In this document: one piece after another, positions 63,251 to 64,000 of the stretch
Numbering within the stretch: the stretch's first letter is position 1
How the letters are laid out: each line of letters opens with the position of its first letter
Source of the DNA: a virus
IMG/VR virus record: IMGVR_UViG_3300032334_002567
Location: 124,001-188,000 of that record
Reading direction: 5' to 3' (one strand)
Length of the DNA stretch: 64,000 bases
The notes under the pieces: generated by a model
What the model saw: only the letters and a program-made list of their open reading frames with translations
What the model was told of the DNA's origin: nothing
Database searches by the model: none
Made by a program: the position numbers and the translations under genes

Positions 63251-64000
63251 ATGAATGGAATAAGAATTTTTGGTCTAGGATCAAGCCTCAAATATGCAGA
63301 TAAAATTTCTGGTATTCTCGGTGTAAAAAGAACTCCACATATTGAACAATTTCACGATGACGATGAACCTTACGTTTTATCTCAGGAAAACGTAAGAGGT
63401 TGTGACGTTTTTATTGTTTCTAGTCTGCACTCATGCAATGAGGAAAGACTAGCAGACAAATTTTTAAAATTAATCTTATTTGCACGTTCTTTAAGAGATG
63501 CATCTGCAAAAAGAATAACTTTGGTGGTTCCTTATTTTGCTTTTCAAAGACAAGATAGAAAAACAGAAAGCAGAGCACCCGTATACACAAAGTATATTCC
63601 TGAAATAGTAGAAGGATTGCTAAGGCCAGATGATAGAATTTTAACTATGGATGCACACAATTTAAGTGCATACCAGAGCGGCCTCAGGATGATGTTGGAT
63701 CATCTAGAGGCAAAACCACTAATAGCAGACTGGTTTAGTCGTTCTGTTAATAGACTTTGGCCCGATCTAAATTTAGATAATTTGTGTTTTGCCTCCCCAG
63801 ATGAAGGTGGAGTTAAGCGAATAGGCTATTATCGGAAAAAAGTTCAATCAATAATGGGAATTTCAATTTCCACTGCATCTGTCTACAAAACGCACGAAGG
63901 AAGAGACATACATGCCCACGGAGTCATGGGCAACGTTGAAGGAAAAGATATTTTTCTTGGTGACGACATGATTTCTTCCGGTACCACCCTTGTAAAGGCT
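63251..64000 (+). CDS. ribose-phosphate pyrophosphokinase-like protein, partial
   Basis: 250 residues visible, running off the right edge. PRPP synthetase signatures: a phosphate-site PYFAFQRQDRKTESRAP, the MDAHN segment and the PRPP loop DDMISSGTTLV. Such enzymes make PRPP from ribose 5-phosphate and ATP. In several phages a prs-like gene sits beside a nicotinamide phosphoribosyltransferase, and some make ADP-ribose pyrophosphate for NAD rebuilding. The next gene lies outside the window, so the pathway is open. Confidence 0.87.
   Translation, partial: MNGIRIFGLGSSLKYADKISGILGVKRTPHIEQFHDDDEPYVLSQENVRGCDVFIVSSLHSCNEERLADKFLKLILFARSLRDASAKRITLVVPYFAFQRQDRKTESRAPVYTKYIPEIVEGLLRPDDRILTMDAHNLSAYQSGLRMMLDHLEAKPLIADWFSRSVNRLWPDLNLDNLCFASPDEGGVKRIGYYRKKVQSIMGISISTASVYKTHEGRDIHAHGVMGNVEGKDIFLGDDMISSGTTLVKA

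Noticed and set aside
1-64000. CRISPR array or cas genes
   Set aside because: No regular direct repeats with unique spacers and no Cas-like proteins were seen. The only tandem repeats are the coding repeats at 5465 and 61733.
1-64000. Structural core genes such as terminase, portal, major capsid or tail sheath
   Set aside because: None of the proteins showed their motifs. Phage assignment rests on the other hallmarks, and the core must be outside the window.

Overview
The window looks like an internal segment of a large tailed-phage genome (jumbo or near-jumbo, AT-rich). About 105 tightly packed genes run mostly rightward with ATGA-type overlaps. Phage hallmarks include a PhoH-like ATPase, a DUF5872-like protein, homing-type HNH endonucleases, tail or fibre-like proteins, a phage-style GroES, a tmRNA, tRNAs, and a DnaE polymerase split into two genes. 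No terminase, portal, capsid or tail-tube gene was recognised, so the structural core must lie outside. Canonical AGGAGG-type ribosome binding sites, CsrA, a DUF2934 protein and a lipoprotein with a membrane segment fit a Gram-negative host. The host cannot be named from this sequence.

Layout. 0-12 kb: an HNH endonuclease (cut by the edge), the N-terminal DnaE gene, a DNA methyltransferase, a Nudix hydrolase, a GP88-like protein, the tmRNA, tRNA-Asn and tRNA-Trp, a sugar epimerase, a glycosyltransferase and a prolyl-hydroxylase-like oxygenase. 12-23 kb: the C-terminal DnaE gene, a DHH phosphoesterase, ribosomal protein bS21, a ribbon-helix-helix protein, peptide deformylase and a membrane lipoprotein. 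23-30 kb: a 2-oxoacid (pyruvate-type) decarboxylase, IF-3, an aldehyde dehydrogenase, GroES and DnaJ. 30-45 kb: a glycosyltransferase, metalloproteases, a long candidate non-coding RNA, an HD hydrolase, PhoH, a large virion-like protein, an amidoligase, a sigma region-2 protein, thioredoxin, a nucleotide-sugar epimerase, a phosphoesterase and a DNA ligase. 45-49 kb: an alpha-CTD-like protein, an exported Cys-rich protein, a structured leader RNA and many small genes. 49-64 kb: two BCS1-like AAA ATPases, an HNH protein, a DUF5872-like protein, CsrA, a SprT-like protease, a second ligase-like nucleotidyltransferase, a ParB-like protein with an Asp/Glu tail, a 2OG oxygenase and a PRPP-synthetase-like gene running off the right edge.

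How the genes may work together. (1) Translation takeover: bS21, IF-3, peptide deformylase, tmRNA and two tRNAs, with GroES and DnaJ for folding. (2) Metabolic rewiring: a decarboxylase plus an aldehyde dehydrogenase could turn a 2-oxoacid into a carboxylic acid and reduced NAD(P), alongside CsrA, thioredoxin and a Prs-like enzyme. (3) Transcription control: a sigma protein with region 2 only, an alpha-CTD-like protein, one family of extended -10 promoters with a 16-bp spacer, and a second family of TATATAAT boxes. (4) Twelve otherwise unrelated proteins share a short N-terminal signature of the type M-x-F-x-x-W/F/Y-L/I-x-x-E. It resembles the capsid-targeting sequences of T4 internal proteins, so a set of enzymes may be loaded into the capsid. 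This is the most interesting hypothesis from the window.
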